Assembly (NCBI RefSeq): GCF_001522545.3
Contig: NC_031770.1
Span: 27,584,763-27,648,762, forward strand
Reading direction: 5' to 3'
From: Parus major
Lineage: Eukaryota; Chordata; Aves; Passeriformes; Paridae
Length of the DNA stretch: 64,000 nt
Shown: positions 34,360-46,159 of the stretch, piece by piece
Position numbering within the stretch: position 1 is the first letter of the stretch
Layout of the letters: the number at the start of each line of letters is the position of its first letter
Made by a program: the position numbers and the translations under genes
The notes under the pieces: model-generated
Told to the model about the DNA's origin: nothing
The model's database searches: none
The model's input: only the letters and a program-made list of their open reading frames with translations

Positions 34360-37183
34360 CAAGCTTTGCCCCCTCATGGTTACTGTGAAAAATTAACTCT
34401 GTCCTTGGCTGAAAGTAGGACACACTACTGGCACTGCAAAATGAGAATAGATTGATGGAAGAAATTTCCTCACCTGTAGGTTTTTTTAATGAACAACTAA
34501 TAAATGGAAACAAACTAATTCCCAGCAGGCTTTCCCAAAGGAGAAATTGTACTTGCCTTCATGGAGATACCAGTCCCAGCCAGGATACCTCCTATGGAAT
34601 TCAGTGCAGAGGCATACAATACCAGTTTTCTTTCCCCAGATATTTTTCAAAGTAGCTACAGTTGGTGTACTGAAATAACTTCAGGCACAAGCTGGTGTGA
34701 AAATTTCAGTCTATCACCAAAAGGAGCAGGGTTTTGCACCCCCAGCTTCTCCCCTTGAATTCAGCAACCACAAGCAGCCTGTGACTTGCCTGGAGAATGC
34801 CTGGACTATACAGAGACCATGCTCACAGTTTCTTAGCTACTGCTCTGTCTGCAATCTCTGGTCATCTTTGGACTCATAGTTCCTGTGATACTTGAATTCA
34901 TTAAGATATGAAGTACTTTAATGTCTGAAGAAATTAAATTGTGGTGTCAATTATCTCTATGCCCAAACTTGTCTAGGAAGATTGATGTCCAGCTGAAATC
35001 TGTCACAGAACACGAGCACAGAAACCCATAGAAACAGCACATATAACATTTTCTAAATCAAATGACAAACATCTTGTCTACACAAGTATTTCATCCCCAT
35101 CACCATAGAAAATCATTAAAGCCCTTATTAATATGATTAATAACTAGGGGTTTGATTTTACAGGTATGGAAGTAAACAGCAGAAAGTATTTGTGATGTGT
35201 ATGATGTCACAAAAGTTTTCTTTAGAGTTCAGATTTTGATTTCCTCAACCATGACAGGACTGACAAGCTTTTTTCTTTGTGGTTCTGCAGATTCTCTGCA
35301 GACTATGGAAGCTGTTTAGGATCCATGTTTACATCAGTATAGTGCTTAGATCTAATGATTGGATTTAAACCTTTCTGAACAGAGGAACTGCCTGAATTCT
35401 ACACAGAATTTCAATTATCAAATATGTATATGTTTGAGAGCTTAGAGCAAAAATATCTTGTACCATACAATGAGACAACTGTGTCTCCACCTTAATAATA
35501 CAAATGAAATCTGAAAAGAGAGGTTACAGCTGAAAGAAGGCTGAAATATTTCTGTTCACAAAAATTGCAGTAGACCCAGTATCTTCTTCTGAAGCATGAC
35601 AGCAGAACTGTATGTCTCACTGATAAGGAAGAGAATTTTTTCTTCCCCTATTTTCTCAGGCTGTCAGAAAACAGGAGGCTCAGTATGGAAGCAAGTCAGG
35701 TTTTGTCTACAATACAACCACCGCTTAATGTTGAGCACTAAACAAACCTGAGAATATTTACTTGTCAGAGGCTTGGTTTCAGCCCTTTCTATGACAGCAC
35801 TATCATGTTCTTCAGTTTAGCTTCCTTTTTTGCTGTCGTGACCCAAGCAAGACATCACTGCCTTATGAAAGACTACTGTTTTGTTTTCTTTTAAAATGAG
35901 TTAAAGATGACATTATGTCACTTCCTGCTGTAAAATGCTCTGTGGGCGGCTAGGGAGAAAAGGTTTATTGCAGTTTTACTGAAATTTCTTAAATAAATTT
36001 AATATCCAGCCAGCTGATTGTGGCAGAGGCTCCCTGTAGATATTTTGGTTGTGCATTAAGAAAGTTGTCACAAGTAATTTGGACTGGAGCAAGGAGTTAC
36101 AGACTGTCAAATGTTGATTAATTACGCCCATGTTTAGATTAGTTCTGCTAGATTGTTTCATTAGGGAAGATGACTGAAAATACAGAATGAAGTAACTAGG
36201 GGGAATCCAGGAAGAATTGACAAGTATTTGAGACCTCCAGCAAAGAGTAGGAGCTGGGACTGAACTTTTGTGCCCTATGATATTACACAGTACTCCTTGC
36301 TCCTTTGTGACTGGGGGAGAAATGGGCACCAGAAGAATTAACTGGTGTTTGCTGTGGCAGTGACTGATTTCTTTAGAATTATTTTCAACAGCCAAGGAAT
36401 GGAGTCATGATTTTTTGTCTTTAAGACAAACTTCCAACTTCTTTCACATGGCAAATGTCAGCCTAAAGGTGACATTATGAAGTAATAATACGTAAGTATT
36501 TACATATGTAAAAATACATAAAAGGAATGGCAGGACAATTATTACTTATTTTAATTCCAGATTTGCTGCCATATGGGTTTTTAACCTCCACAGTGTTCTT
36601 GAAGAAAACACCTTGATGAGGGGACCTCCTGCATTGGCATATCCTTTACTTATTTCCTTAGGTTTGTAAATGCACTGCCATGAGGGTTCATTGAACTTTG
36701 CTGCATTCCAAAAATATGAGATAGTGGACTGAAAAAAAAAGAAAGCGCTATGCCAAATGAAATGAAAAGAGAAAAATTGTTTGAATTTCATCTAATTTAA
36801 CATAAACTCTCATTTCTGAGCCACCTAGAAAGAGAAAAGCATCTTCTTTATCAAAGCCCATTTGGCTTCAAGCCTAAGGAGAAAGAGGTGGGGACCTGGA
36901 ATGTCCCAGGCAGAAACCTGGCCTGACTCAACGACCCTGACATGGGCAGAGAGAGCATCTGTAGCAAGACAGACACCAAATTCAAATTTCAAATAAGAAG
37001 AAAAGCAAAAGGCAGTAGTTGAATGTAATTGTGTCTCAGCTGGATAAGATGACACTGCAGGTGCACAGCACACTGTGCACAGAGTTCGAAGATCTTGATA
37101 TAGAGAATCACATTACTGTGCCACTAGAACTATAATGAGACGATGGTGCTAGTACCACAAGTGATGTTGCAGTAAAGGAAAAA
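34360..37183. other. No recognisable gene or repeat; AT-rich
   Basis: About 2.8 kb. The longest frame (139 codons, 35976-36395, minus) has no domain I know, no neighbouring exon-like frame and no visible coding bias, so I treat it as chance. The frames at 34452-34879 are short and overlapping. Confidence 0.5.
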
Positions 37184-37188
37184 AAAAC

Positions 37189-37751
37189 AGTCCTGGTTTT
37201 AGCTGGGATAGAATTGGTAAGCAGTTCAGCACTGTGTTTTGGATTTAGTATGAGAACAATATTGATAACACACTGATATTTTCATTTTTGCTCAAGTGCT
37301 TACTCTAAATCAAAGATTTTTCAGTTTCCCATGGTCTGACAGCAAGCACACACACAAGAAGCCAGCAAGAAGCATGGCCAGGACAGCTAACCTGAACTGG
37401 CCAAAGGGATATTCCATACCACAGAACATCATTCCCAGAATATAAACTGAAGGCAGATGGGGCTGATCACTGCTTGGGGACTGGCTCAGCATCACTCAGT
37501 GAGTGGTGAGCAACTGTATAGTACATCACTTGTTTTCCTTGTGTTTATTCCACTCCCTCTTTTCTCTTCATTACTATGACTTTATTGATGCTGTTATTAT
37601 TCAATTTTACCTTATTTAAATTATTAAACTGTTCTTATTTCAACCCAGAATTTTTCTGATTCTCCTCCCCATCCCACCAGTGGAGGGGGAAGGTGAACAA
37701 GAGAAGGTAGCTGCATGGTACTTCCTTGACAGCTGGGATTAAACCATGTCA
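37189..37751 (+). mobile_element. ERVL-like LTR of the common avian type
   Basis: The sequence follows the widespread avian ERVL LTR through its length. It has TCCTGGTTTTAGCTGGGATA at the start, GTGTTTTGGATTTAGTATGA (37233-37252), CTGGCCAAAGGGATATTCCA (37397-37416), a TATA-like TATAAACTG near 37441, TTAAACTGTTCTTATTTCAA near 37624-37643 and the end ATTAAACCATGTCA. The first TG has become AG. The flanks AAAAC and TGAAC match at only 3 of 5, so the target duplication is decayed or lost. At about 563 bp it is a near full-length solo LTR. The minus-strand 61- and 77-codon frames inside it are not genes. Confidence 0.85.
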
Positions 37752-38774
37752 TGAACTCATCATGCCTGTCATGATTCATAACATAAATCATCCTGACTTC
37801 TTCTAAATACATTTCACAGCTGTTGTGGTCCTGCTCAGCCTTGAAAAACACAGCCATAGCTGAGGAGGGTGCTGGGTTAACTCAAAGAGCACCACTAAGC
37901 AACCTAAAGAAGGCAGGCCACCCAAATTCTGGCTGACCCCAAAGCATTTTCCGCAGGCTTTGATGGGTGAGATACTTCAGAGGTTCTCGAAAGCTTTAAC
38001 CCTGTGAAAAATTAAGACAAAATAAATAGCTAGGCTATTTGACTATTTTTGCATCACAATGAAGAAGAAGTCAGGTTTGTAAGCTATTCACTTTCTCAAA
38101 AAAGCAACTCCTTTCAAGTAATCAATTCAGACAGCCGAAGTTCTTAGTCACTTTGGAGAATATAGGTCCCATTATTCTTTCTTACAAGCTTTTTATTTTC
38201 TGTAGTTTAAGAAATCCGGTCATTGAAACATTAAAAGATATTTTTGACCATAGTTTTAGCTAGTGCTAGGTCTATATTTTTCCTACTAAGTCCATTGTCA
38301 TCCATCCATCCATCCATCCATCCAATCACATGGAGTTCAGGAGTATTCACAGGGGTTGGAAAAAGAAAATAAAACCACCTGCATCTTCACCTTTGAAAAG
38401 AGAACTGTGAGACTAAAAAACAGAAAAACAAACCAACATATCATTACTCTTTTTCTTGGCTAGCGCAAATTTCTTTAATTTAGCAGATATGGAAAATCTA
38501 AGTGAATGAACAGAGAAAGACTTTTATATGCTCATTTGTCCTGCTCTACCCTATGTCACATTGCTCCTATGCTGGGCATAACTCTCCAGTGTTATTTCAC
38601 TGTAAATTTGTCGCAAAGATCCAGATTTATCTATGAGATTGCTTCAGTAGAAATACCTATATTGGTAAAATTATACTAGCAATTATGTCAGCTAATTCAG
38701 CTCAGCCCCTGTAAGAGACTGTCCGAAGATTCTCTCACCTGTCTCACAACCGTCTGAAGGACAGAGACTGAGAC
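37752..38774. other. Spacer between LTRs, with an ATCC run
   Basis: About 1 kb of AT-rich DNA with no recognised gene. It contains the (ATCC) microsatellite at 38300-38323. Confidence 0.6.
38300..38323 (+). repeat. (ATCC)6 microsatellite
   Basis: Six perfect ATCC units. Confidence 0.95.
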
Positions 38775-38780
38775 CCTGAA

Positions 38781-39411
38781 TGACGCGGTGACGGATTTTT
38801 TCCCCAGCCAGCTCCCGGCACTGAGCGAAGAGTGGGCTGCTCCTGGAAAGCAGGGCTCCTGGAAAGCAGGGCAGCTTAGGGTTTATGCTCTATGGCACTG
38901 GCTGTACAGCGTCAAGGGCAGGAGCAAGGACGAGGGACGGGTCTTCCAGGTGGCTTCCAAAAGGGATTTATTCTCCTGAAGGTTCCAGGGAAGAAAGACA
39001 AAAGATACAGAGGTACAGCAACTTATGTGTGGGGGAGGAGCAAGGGCAGTGTACAAATAATAAACCAATAGGGAAGACTTAGGGGAGGAGCATAAGGCGG
39101 GGTTACAAAATACATAAACCAATGGGGAACACAAGGGGAGGAAAGTGGGGCACATGGGCCAAGGGGGCTTGGAAGAATAGGGGAATTCCAAAGAGGGCGG
39201 TCCAGGCAGGGGTTGACACAAGGGAGGATTGACAACTTATTGGGAGGGATAGCAGGGAACATTCGGGAACAAGGGGCAGGTATCAGGGTGGATTTGCAAT
39301 CGGGGTAGGAGGGCACAACTGTGACTAAAGTATTAACAAGGATGGGGGGTAGAACTTAACAATAAAGAATGAAATTGAATCAAATATAATGAACAACAAT
39401 GCACTGCAACA
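38781..39411 (-). mobile_element. ERVK-like solo LTR, TSD CCTGAA
   Basis: The element is 631 bp and reads TG...CA. It is flanked by a perfect 6-bp duplication, CCTGAA at 38775-38780 and 39412-39417. On the minus strand it starts TGTTGCAGTGCATTG and ends CACCGCGTCA. The poly-A signal AATAAA lies near 38968-38973 (TTTATT on the plus strand), and there are two ATTGGTTTAT (CCAAT) boxes. U5 carries a 16-bp tandem pair GCTCCTGGAAAGCAGG (38839-38870). It is the same family as 26526-27175. Several 60- to 112-codon frames inside are Pro-rich translations of U3. No internal viral region remains. Confidence 0.92.
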
Positions 39412-39510
39412 CCTGAATATCACAAGGGACTTGGTTTAAGGGTTTGGGCCTAGCTGAGGTGGATGTTTGCTAAGTGATTGTTTGCAGGTGGTTGCACAGT
39501 ACACTGCCCT

Positions 39511-39935
39511 TGTTCCTGCTGGTGAGCAAAGGCTTGCAAAACATGGTTTTCTCTGTACCCTACACCTGCCCCTTGCGCAATGGAATTCATCACAGTGGTC
39601 ATCAATCTCCTCTGGTTTTGGCCCTATGCCCCTCGCTTTGTAAAAGACTATAAAATTACACCCCAAACTTACCTTCCTTTGAGATCTCCCCAATGGACAG
39701 AAGACTTTGCATTGTTGGACGGTTGTGTGGACTTCAACATTGGTAGCTATAATCCCCTTTCTCTCTTTCTCTTATGCTTTGCTTTCTCCTCTTTGCCCTC
39801 TATCGCATGTTAGTGCTGATGAGCACTCAATAAAGTGTGTTTTGCTGTTTAAGTCCCTGGTTTGCTGATAATCTTTTGTACTCTAAGATCGAATAAAAGA
39901 ACCACATCATGAATCCCACCTTATGGATCATGACA
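39511..39935 (+). mobile_element. Short LTR-like element, plus strand
   Basis: The region has promoter and poly-A marks in LTR order: a TATA-like GACTATAAAATTA (39647-39659) and a poly-A signal AATAAA (39829-39834). These are followed by a stretch of about 100 bases ending GGATCATGACA. A left boundary at TGTTCC (39511) would give a 425-bp TG...CA element with flanks GCCCT (39506-39510) and GCCCC (39936-39940), a 4-of-5 match. The left end is the weak point, and the element may begin closer to 39430. No family name is offered. The 77-codon frame at 39580-39813 is within U3/R and is not a gene. Confidence 0.5.
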
Positions 39936-42900
39936 GCCCCTAGGTAGAAAACATGTAAATATTTCAGAGATAAGAAGTGTTGCAGGTCTCTATATTAATT
40001 GCTTATCCCCCTGGTCACTTCTGTCCCCATCATTTCCCATTTCTCTGAGTTTTCCTGATCCTGCCTCACCTTCCAGCTTTTGGCCCTAGGATACCAAATT
40101 TCCTCCGTTCCCTTCATCCTGGGCTCTTCTCAGTTACTTTACATTGTGGCGAGTCAGCAAAAGTGGTTCAGGACTGTAACAGGAGATTCTCTGACATGTC
40201 AGGTGACATAACTGCTCAACATTTCTGATTTCATTTAATACCACATAGCAACATGGAGGCCTTTCCACCATTTCATTAATGTCCAAAGAATTAATGCATC
40301 CTCTGTTAACTTATATCTAACATATTGTAAATTTGGCCTTTTATACCTCCTTACAGGTCCAACTGGAGCTACAGCAGATAAACTCTAAGAGAAGAAGCAA
40401 AAAGTGTGAAGGGCACAGCAAGGTCAAACTGCCACTGACTGCAAAAGAGAGAGCTACACTTTTCAAGACACCTGCCTTCCCCTGTATCAAAGGTTGGCAT
40501 GCCCACACCCTGAGCACATGCTTTTGGGTGTGAAAAATTTCAATGCACTTTTGAAATTATGGGTTACTTGTCCTCAGGAATGGATTCACTAAAGTGTTTA
40601 AATATGATCGGTACAACTACTTTTCCATCTGAGATTAGCCAAAGATTTTCTGTTCTGTTACATTTATATTATCCATTCAACCAGAGGAATTTTAAAATTC
40701 TAAATAATCCCAAAAACGAGCACAGTCAGTTTTGAGAAGGAGAATAGTTATCAGCCAAACTTGATTCTAGACTGTTCCTAGTCAAGCCAACATCACAGGT
40801 CTCCAGTCTCAGTGGTAAAACCAAAAATAGTGCTGAAAAAAAGAAACCAAACTTGGTAGACTACCTCTTTTTCTAGTGTATGGGTGATGAAGCAGGGGGA
40901 ATAGTTGCCTGAAATAATGAGAAATGCTGGAGCAACATGTTAGAACTTGTCCATTCTTTTCAGGCAGTATCAAAAATCAGTGTGAAATCACAACCTTAAA
41001 CTGGATGTCAAGCCCAATTAGCATTATTGCCTCAGTCTGAGATGAAAGTCTGACATAAAGAATGTCAAGGTCTCAGTGAATAAAGGGCTTGGCTTACCTA
41101 CATGGGGCTGGAAAAAGATGGTCATTAATTTCCTCTTAGCTGCACATTCAGGAATCTCCAGTATGACTGCTTTGATCATACAAAAATTTTTCAGTTCCCC
41201 TTTTCCAGACATTTGCAAGGACTAAAAAGAGATGTAGATGTTAAAAGAGAGTGAGCCTTATAGGTCTGCATCATCTGTATCACTTCTTTTGGCCATGCTA
41301 GTGTTTTATTAACTGCAATGATAAAAGCTGTTTAGAAGGATAGAGAATGGTCATAAACAGCTCCCTCTCTCCCACTCCCAGCATTACCTTGGGGGTCCAC
41401 TCCATTGGTGCTTCAGCACATGGTGTTGCTGTGTAACAGTGTGTAGTGGTGAGAGAAGGCTAAAAGAAAACACTAAAGGAGACAGGAACTGCTTCAAGTG
41501 CTTGTAATATATAGGGATGAACAAAAGAAAAATCAGGCTGGACATCTGTGCATGTGTCCAGTTTATGTGCCCAGTGCTATTTAGGAGAACTCATCTACAG
41601 GGCTTGCAGTACAGTCCACCTGTTAAAAAGTCTGGGATGGAGCTGGCTCTTAGGGACAATGATGGAACACCCACTACTTCCACAGAAAGCCAGAATAAAC
41701 CAAACACTGAAAACAGTACTGTAGGGTCCCTCTCCTGCTCCAGCTCAGGGCAAAGCAGAATCGATGAAATCTCAGGAGCTCTTTTTTATTTTCTCTTTAG
41801 TTTTCAAACAAGGAAAATGAGACAAACATACACTCACATTCTTTGCACATTCAGGAGCTATATATCCATGAACTGCACGTTACAATTGTATTTCTATGGC
41901 TTCAGAAGTAACCTGCCCCTGAAACAAGTGTTGGCAGCAGTCAATGGTGATGCTGGAGAATGTAAGCATTACCAAATCCAAATAGGGCATGTAACCAACA
42001 CAAAACTGACTATTGACGGTGCAGCCTGAAGTGATAAAATGATTTGTGCTTCTAGTCAAATTAAAGGTTTTATTTTTCTTATTTCACTGTGTTCCATTTC
42101 TGTGGGTAGCACGAAGGCAATCAGCAATTTTTTGCCAATCACATTATCTATCATCTTTCACAACCAGATATAGTTAAGAGGTGTGCTGTATGAAAAATAA
42201 GTCAGGATCAGGGAGGGACATGGAAGATTTTGTTCCATTCAGGTTTAATATTTGTTTAAGTTATTCACTCAATATCATGAACTCATAGTACTCCAGAATG
42301 GACTGATGGAAATAGCATGCAGAAAACTGCAAATGCCATTTAGGAATTAATTTAATTTCTGATACTGTTGTGAAAATTCTAGGGATTTCCTGTTTTCTGT
42401 AAATCCCAAAACATAAGGCAATTTGCATTGCTAAGTCTGAAGCATTTGCTCCATTTTCATTGAATTGAAAAGCTGATCTAAGAAACTAATTAAAGGCAAA
42501 ACCAAATCAATGTTTTTATTTCCTTTGGAGATTTTTTTTAATATATAAGGCAAAATATAGAGGAAAATATTAACAGTCATTCTAAATCTAAATGTCAGAA
42601 AGTTTACTTTTTAAAATATGAAAAAAAGAGGTGTCAAATATTTCTATTGACACAGCAAAAATTAAATAAATTGGCAAAACTTCATTTTAAAATAATATAA
42701 TTTTTTGGTTAAAAAAATTTACAGCAAAAATGTTACCTAGTATCTATTTGATCCTGTAGGATCTGTCAAGTCTTGAAATAACAGAACTCCTTTGCATTCT
42801 GACTGCCTCTTTTTTTTTCTCAAAAGCTGCATATTCTACTACCAAGGATAGACAAAATGTCCGACTGGCACTGTCTGAAACTAAGAAGACAAGATACTTC

Positions 42901-44189
42901 AAATTTACAAGGACAAACCTTTGCTCCAGCACCTATGGTCTCAATATTTAATAAAATATTAACACACTGGATCTGGTGAAGCTGGTGCAGTAGGGACAAA
43001 AAAATTACATGTTACAGGTGTTTTGCCCCCAAAAATTTAATTATCACTGTTACAAGATATACCTTGTGTCAAGGATATAGATAACATGTAATTTGGGTTG
43101 CCTTTGGTGTAATTTCCCAGGCTCAGGCTCAGGCTCATGGTATTCCTACCCAAGCCTTTCCCTCATATATTTAAGGTTGCAATATCAAGACCCTTTTAAG
43201 GGGCTGAATTCAGCATGGCAGAAGGCAAAGCACTCTCCTGTGCAGTGTGCTGCAGTCCTTCGGCTTTTGGCTAGTGCAGGAAGGGTGACAGCATTCAAGG
43301 ACATCCCTAGACATGGGCTGCTTCCTCACTGCCCAAACCCACACAGCTGCACCCATGAAAAGATGTCTCTCACCTTGTTTACTCATGACAGATGTTTTGG
43401 CTGACTACTGCAGGTTTGCATCCACAAACCCCAGAGAAGCCATAGATTCTGACCTGGAGGATTACCAAGGTGAAAACTCTGACCAGATGGGGTTGCAGTG
43501 GAGCATTTGCTGCTGCTGTTCTCCTGCCTCAACAAAACTCACAGTGCCCAGGATTCAGGCTTCTTATTTGCAAAGTATTAACTATTCTTTGCAGCTCTGT
43601 CTGCAGCCATTGTCATTTTGGCATAATTACCTCAATAGCCCCTGAATTCCCTTGTGCTTTCAATAGAAGTTATTGTTTTCTTCCTATAGTACTTTTGCTG
43701 TTTTGTTATGCCTCAGAGATGACAGTATGTCACTGGTGGCTGAGTGATTCCATTATACACAATCTGAAAACAGCTTAGGGTCCCTTCAAGATGAAAGATG
43801 GCATCTAAATATAGGTTATATATTTTAGTAATAAGAGTAAATTTGCTTTGCAAGTAACACTTAAGGTTTCCAGCAAACTACGTGGAGTTAACAAATAGAC
43901 AATCAGCAGTAGCAATCTCATACCATGCTTATATTCAGAGCCTCCAGCTTCTCCCAGGAAACTGCACTTTATCAGACAAAAAGCCTTGCTTGCTGCAGTG
44001 TCTCACTGTTATTGTAATGCTATTGACATCCTGCCTCTCCTGTTGCACTCAAATCTTATTATCAGCAGCGTAGTTTTAACATTCCACAACCGCAGCAGAG
44101 AAAATTAGTCCTTGTTTGAGAATCGATCATTCCTTCAGAGACGGACACCACCACTGTCATCACACTGCTCTGGGGAAAAGAGCTCGGTA

Positions 44190-44281
44190 TCAATATATAT
44201 ATTTAACTAATAAATATACATAGCTATATAATATTAACAATATTAAATATAATAATATTTTAAACTATAATTTTATTTAAC
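44190..44281. repeat. AT-rich low-complexity patch
   Basis: About 90 bases, almost all A and T, with TATATATA and repeated AATATTA-type palindromes. There is no sign of a defined repeat unit. Confidence 0.8.
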
Positions 44282-46121
44282 TGCTTGCAGTAATCCAAAC
44301 AAGCTTTTGCTTTTTTGCTTCATAGGCTCTTTTCCAGTATTTGAAAGCAAGAGACCTCCTGACCTGACAATGTGGCTGTGGAGTTTGTGCTAATAATCCC
44401 GTGGTGAGGCAGTGGCTCTGAAGGATCCCTTAACTGGTACATTCTTCTGCTCCCCTCACCTCCCTCTTGTCAGTGTCTTACCCTTGCCCTTCTGTTCAGA
44501 GACCTGGGCTCCTTCCAAAGCCTGTATAGAAGTACGGTCCACATCAGTGGGATAAAAGCTAGCAGCTGCCAGTCCCTGGATAGCAAAATTCAAAGCTGGA
44601 AGAGAATAAAATTAAAGGCACTTCAACCTCCCAAGACAGATGGCTGTTCAGTCAGCACACATGGAGGTGGATTCTTGGCTGAGTAGGAAACTTCTCAGAT
44701 TCCAAGCTTTGAAAAGCAGAAGAAACAACAGTGGTGGTTGCAGTGAGGGAAATCTGTTCTAATCTCATGGTGTGATCTAGACATGGCCATTAATGCCTGA
44801 TTTTGTGGCCAGGCAAAGGCAATAATGACGGATGGTGAGTTTGTTTAAGGGAGAGAGAAGTTTGCTGAAAATTTAAATGTGCAGCTCTGGGAATAGCAGA
44901 GGGTAAGGACAATGTTTGGAGTTTTTAAATTTATTTGTTATTGGTATGGAATTTAAGTGAAAGATATCTAGTCCTCACCTGAGAATCTCACTGTCTTCAA
45001 TGAAGTTAGTGTCAGGTTGCACTTTTGGTGATTTCTTCAATCTTCCAATGGGAATTTTTAGAGCTGGGAAGAAGACAGTTTGTTTTGTTTTCCTTGTATG
45101 TATTTTAACACATGTTTCTTACCACAAGAGCAAACTTGTTGCTCACTGCTCTAAGTATGCACAGACCTCATAACTGCACGTGAGCTTCTGTGTAACTTTG
45201 GACTGAAATGTATGTATCTGAGATACAGAAGACTTTTTTTGTGCTAGCTAGCAGTTGGTGACTGTAACAAATCCAGTGAAGCAGCTCCTCTTCCTCAAGC
45301 AGAGGAAGAGATGGACCCACATTGTCCTTGGTGTCTTTGGTTGCAAAGAACAGAGAGCACGAGTCAGATGAAACTGTTCAGGCAAGCAGAGCAAAGGGTC
45401 AGCTCTCAGCTAAGGGTGCCCTTCACCAAGACATATGATTTACACAAAACCTGTCCAGCAGCACAGCAACTTCTCAACACACTTTCCTGGCCCGCTGAGG
45501 AGGCAATCAAAAGCCCTTTGAATTTAGAGTCCATGACTTCAGTGGTTTCAGTGCCTTCAGACTAAGTCCATGCTTGATACTGTCTCAGGTACTGGGCTGC
45601 TCAGGGAGCTTTTCATTGCATCAATACTGCCAAATCCCCTAGTGTCTGACTATCCCAACTGCATTACTGGAACTGCCCTGGAAAGATCCATCACTAACCT
45701 GAGAGCAGAAGCAAGGTACACAGTAGGACAGCCTTCTCCAGCTGAGATAGTCTTGAAACTGTGACTTTTTACCATCTTGTGGTGAATGATTTATCAGCCC
45801 TTATTTAGTTTTCCACTGCAATGCTCCACTGGTATTAAAGTATAAAGCAAGTTTTTTCCATATCTTCTTTCTTCTCCTTTCACAAAATCCCCATCTGTTC
45901 TCGGGTCTTTGTTCTAGAGCCCTTTTCTTCCTCAATGATTTAATAGTGTCCTTTAACTCTTCTCCAAGTCCAAGCTTAATGAGATGAGCCTTCTGTTCAT
46001 TCACCAGTGTTAACTAACAGGGCTTTCACCCAAGGGCAGGGACAGCAGTATGAAGCAAGGTGCTGCATCGGCTACTGCATCCGTGTAGTCTTGTTTCTAC
46101 TGCTCCCAAATAATTTTCTTC

Positions 46122-46159
46122 CCCAAACCTTCTTTTCCTCCCCAAACCTTATTTTCCTC
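46122..46159 (+). repeat. 19-bp tandem duplication
   Basis: CCCAAACCTTCTTTTCCTC is followed directly by CCCAAACCTTATTTTCCTC, with one difference. Confidence 0.9.

Noticed and set aside
35976..36395. 139-codon minus-strand frame as a gene or pseudogene
   Set aside because: No similarity to a family that I know and no supporting structure; length is compatible with chance.
38300..38323. ATCC run as a CRISPR-like or functional array
   Set aside because: It is a plain tetranucleotide microsatellite. No CRISPR array exists here and none is expected in a vertebrate.
38883..39316. Overlapping Pro-rich minus-strand frames as a secreted or structural protein
   Set aside because: They are translations of the U3 of the ERVK-like LTR at 38781-39411; the sister LTR at 26526-27175 gives similar Pro-rich frames.
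26526..39411. 26526-27175 and 38781-39411 as the two LTRs of one provirus
   Set aside because: Each has its own different perfect 6-bp duplication, and the 11.6 kb between them contains no viral genes.
44190..44281. AT-rich patch as an origin or matrix attachment site
   Set aside because: Composition alone is not evidence; there is no defined motif set.
45289..45311. 9-bp hairpin (CTCTTCCTC stem) as an RNA gene or terminator
   Set aside because: Too short and too common in low-complexity pyrimidine-rich DNA to support a call.
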